Program-made: the position numbers and the translations under genes | Shown: positions 6,882 through 7,092 of the stretch, piece by piece | Layout of the letters: the number at the start of each line of letters is the position of its first letter | Position numbering within the stretch: the first letter of the stretch is position 1 | Notes under the pieces: generated by a model | Told to the model about the DNA's origin: nothing | Seen by the model: the letters and a program-made list of their open reading frames with translations, nothing else | Database searches by the model: none | NCBI GenBank assembly: GCA_016844565.1 | Contig: JAENJB010000130.1 | Span: forward strand, 1-7,092 | Source of the DNA: Dehalococcoidia bacterium | Lineage (GTDB): Bacteria > Chloroflexota > Dehalococcoidia > JAENJB01 | Length of the DNA: 7,092 bases | Reading direction: 5' to 3'

Positions 6882-7092
6882 ATTACACGGGCCTTTTGGA
6901 TAACCCGCTTTTTCTCCTTTCTGTGAAAAACACCGCGCTAATGGGTGGCGTGGTCAGCGTCTTTGGTATGTTGCTGGCCACCATTGTCTCCTGGATCGTG
7001 CTCCGCCTCAAACCCAAAGGCGCACGCCTGCTGGACAGTCTGGCTTTCATCCCATTCACAATACCGTCCGTGGCCCTGGGATTCAGCTTCCT
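6812..7092 (+). CDS. Second half of the fused ABC permease, in the -1 frame, cut by the window edge
   Basis: From CTC 6812 the frame reads LWTSLLPFYEAPSRESLG, then LTLMNYTGLLDNPLFLLSV, KNTALMGGVVSVFGMLLATI, a VLRLKPKGARLLDSLAFIPF stretch and IPSVALGFSF, open to the last base. This is the expected continuation of the preceding permease: a periplasmic loop, the NT-containing start of the second permease domain and two membrane segments. It would join directly if one base were restored near 6808-6812. As an independent gene it could start only at ATG 6878, which overlaps the upstream TGA as ATGA but has no clear ribosome site. The EAA loop of this second domain lies beyond the window. Confidence 0.75.

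Noticed and set aside
1..7092. CRISPR array, insertion sequence, phage or toxin-antitoxin module
   Set aside because: No spaced identical repeats, transposase, integrase, capsid or toxin-like reading frames were seen on either strand.

Overview
The window is a stretch of ordinary bacterial chromosome, with several genes that carry small insertion/deletion lesions. It has moderately high GC, Shine-Dalgarno sites before most starts, a single-chain dimeric-type glycyl-tRNA synthetase, an encoded tRNA CCA end and Gram-positive-like lipoprotein signals. Together with the run of 'CCCCCTCTCC..GGAGAGGGGG' hairpin DNA, this feels like Chloroflexota (perhaps Dehalococcoidia-like) to me. That placement is an impression and not a demonstration.

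Left part (1-971): an orphan NarL/LuxR-type response regulator on the plus strand has a Glu in place of the phospho-accepting Asp, and its helix-turn-helix is shortened by about six residues. It is followed by a tRNA-like gene on the minus strand (anticodon GAC, Val). That tRNA is one base short in the 5' acceptor strand and has a poorly paired anticodon stem.

Middle part (1032-4420): a good sigma-70 promoter drives glyS (glycyl-tRNA synthetase). The gene is followed almost at once by sbcD (Mre11-type nuclease subunit). The glyS-sbcD junction holds two strong hairpins, and the only ATG that opens the sbcD frame lies before them, so the predicted SbcD N-terminus is translated repeat DNA. Convergent to sbcD, with three bases between the stop codons, is a lipoprotein cyclophilin-type peptidyl-prolyl isomerase on the minus strand.

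Right part (4421-7092): a divergent promoter region separates the isomerase from an ABC importer operon of the ferric-iron/AfuA-FbpB type, with a lipoprotein solute-binding protein and then a fused two-domain permease. Both genes are interrupted by what looks like a single missing base. In the binding protein the signal peptide and mature domain are in different frames. In the permease the second half continues in another frame and runs off the window. A very stable hairpin sits between the two genes.

I did not find a clearly new biological system. The most interesting items are the atypical regulator, the repeat-derived sbcD start region, the defective tRNA, and the two same-direction frameshifts in one operon, which are either gene decay or assembly error.
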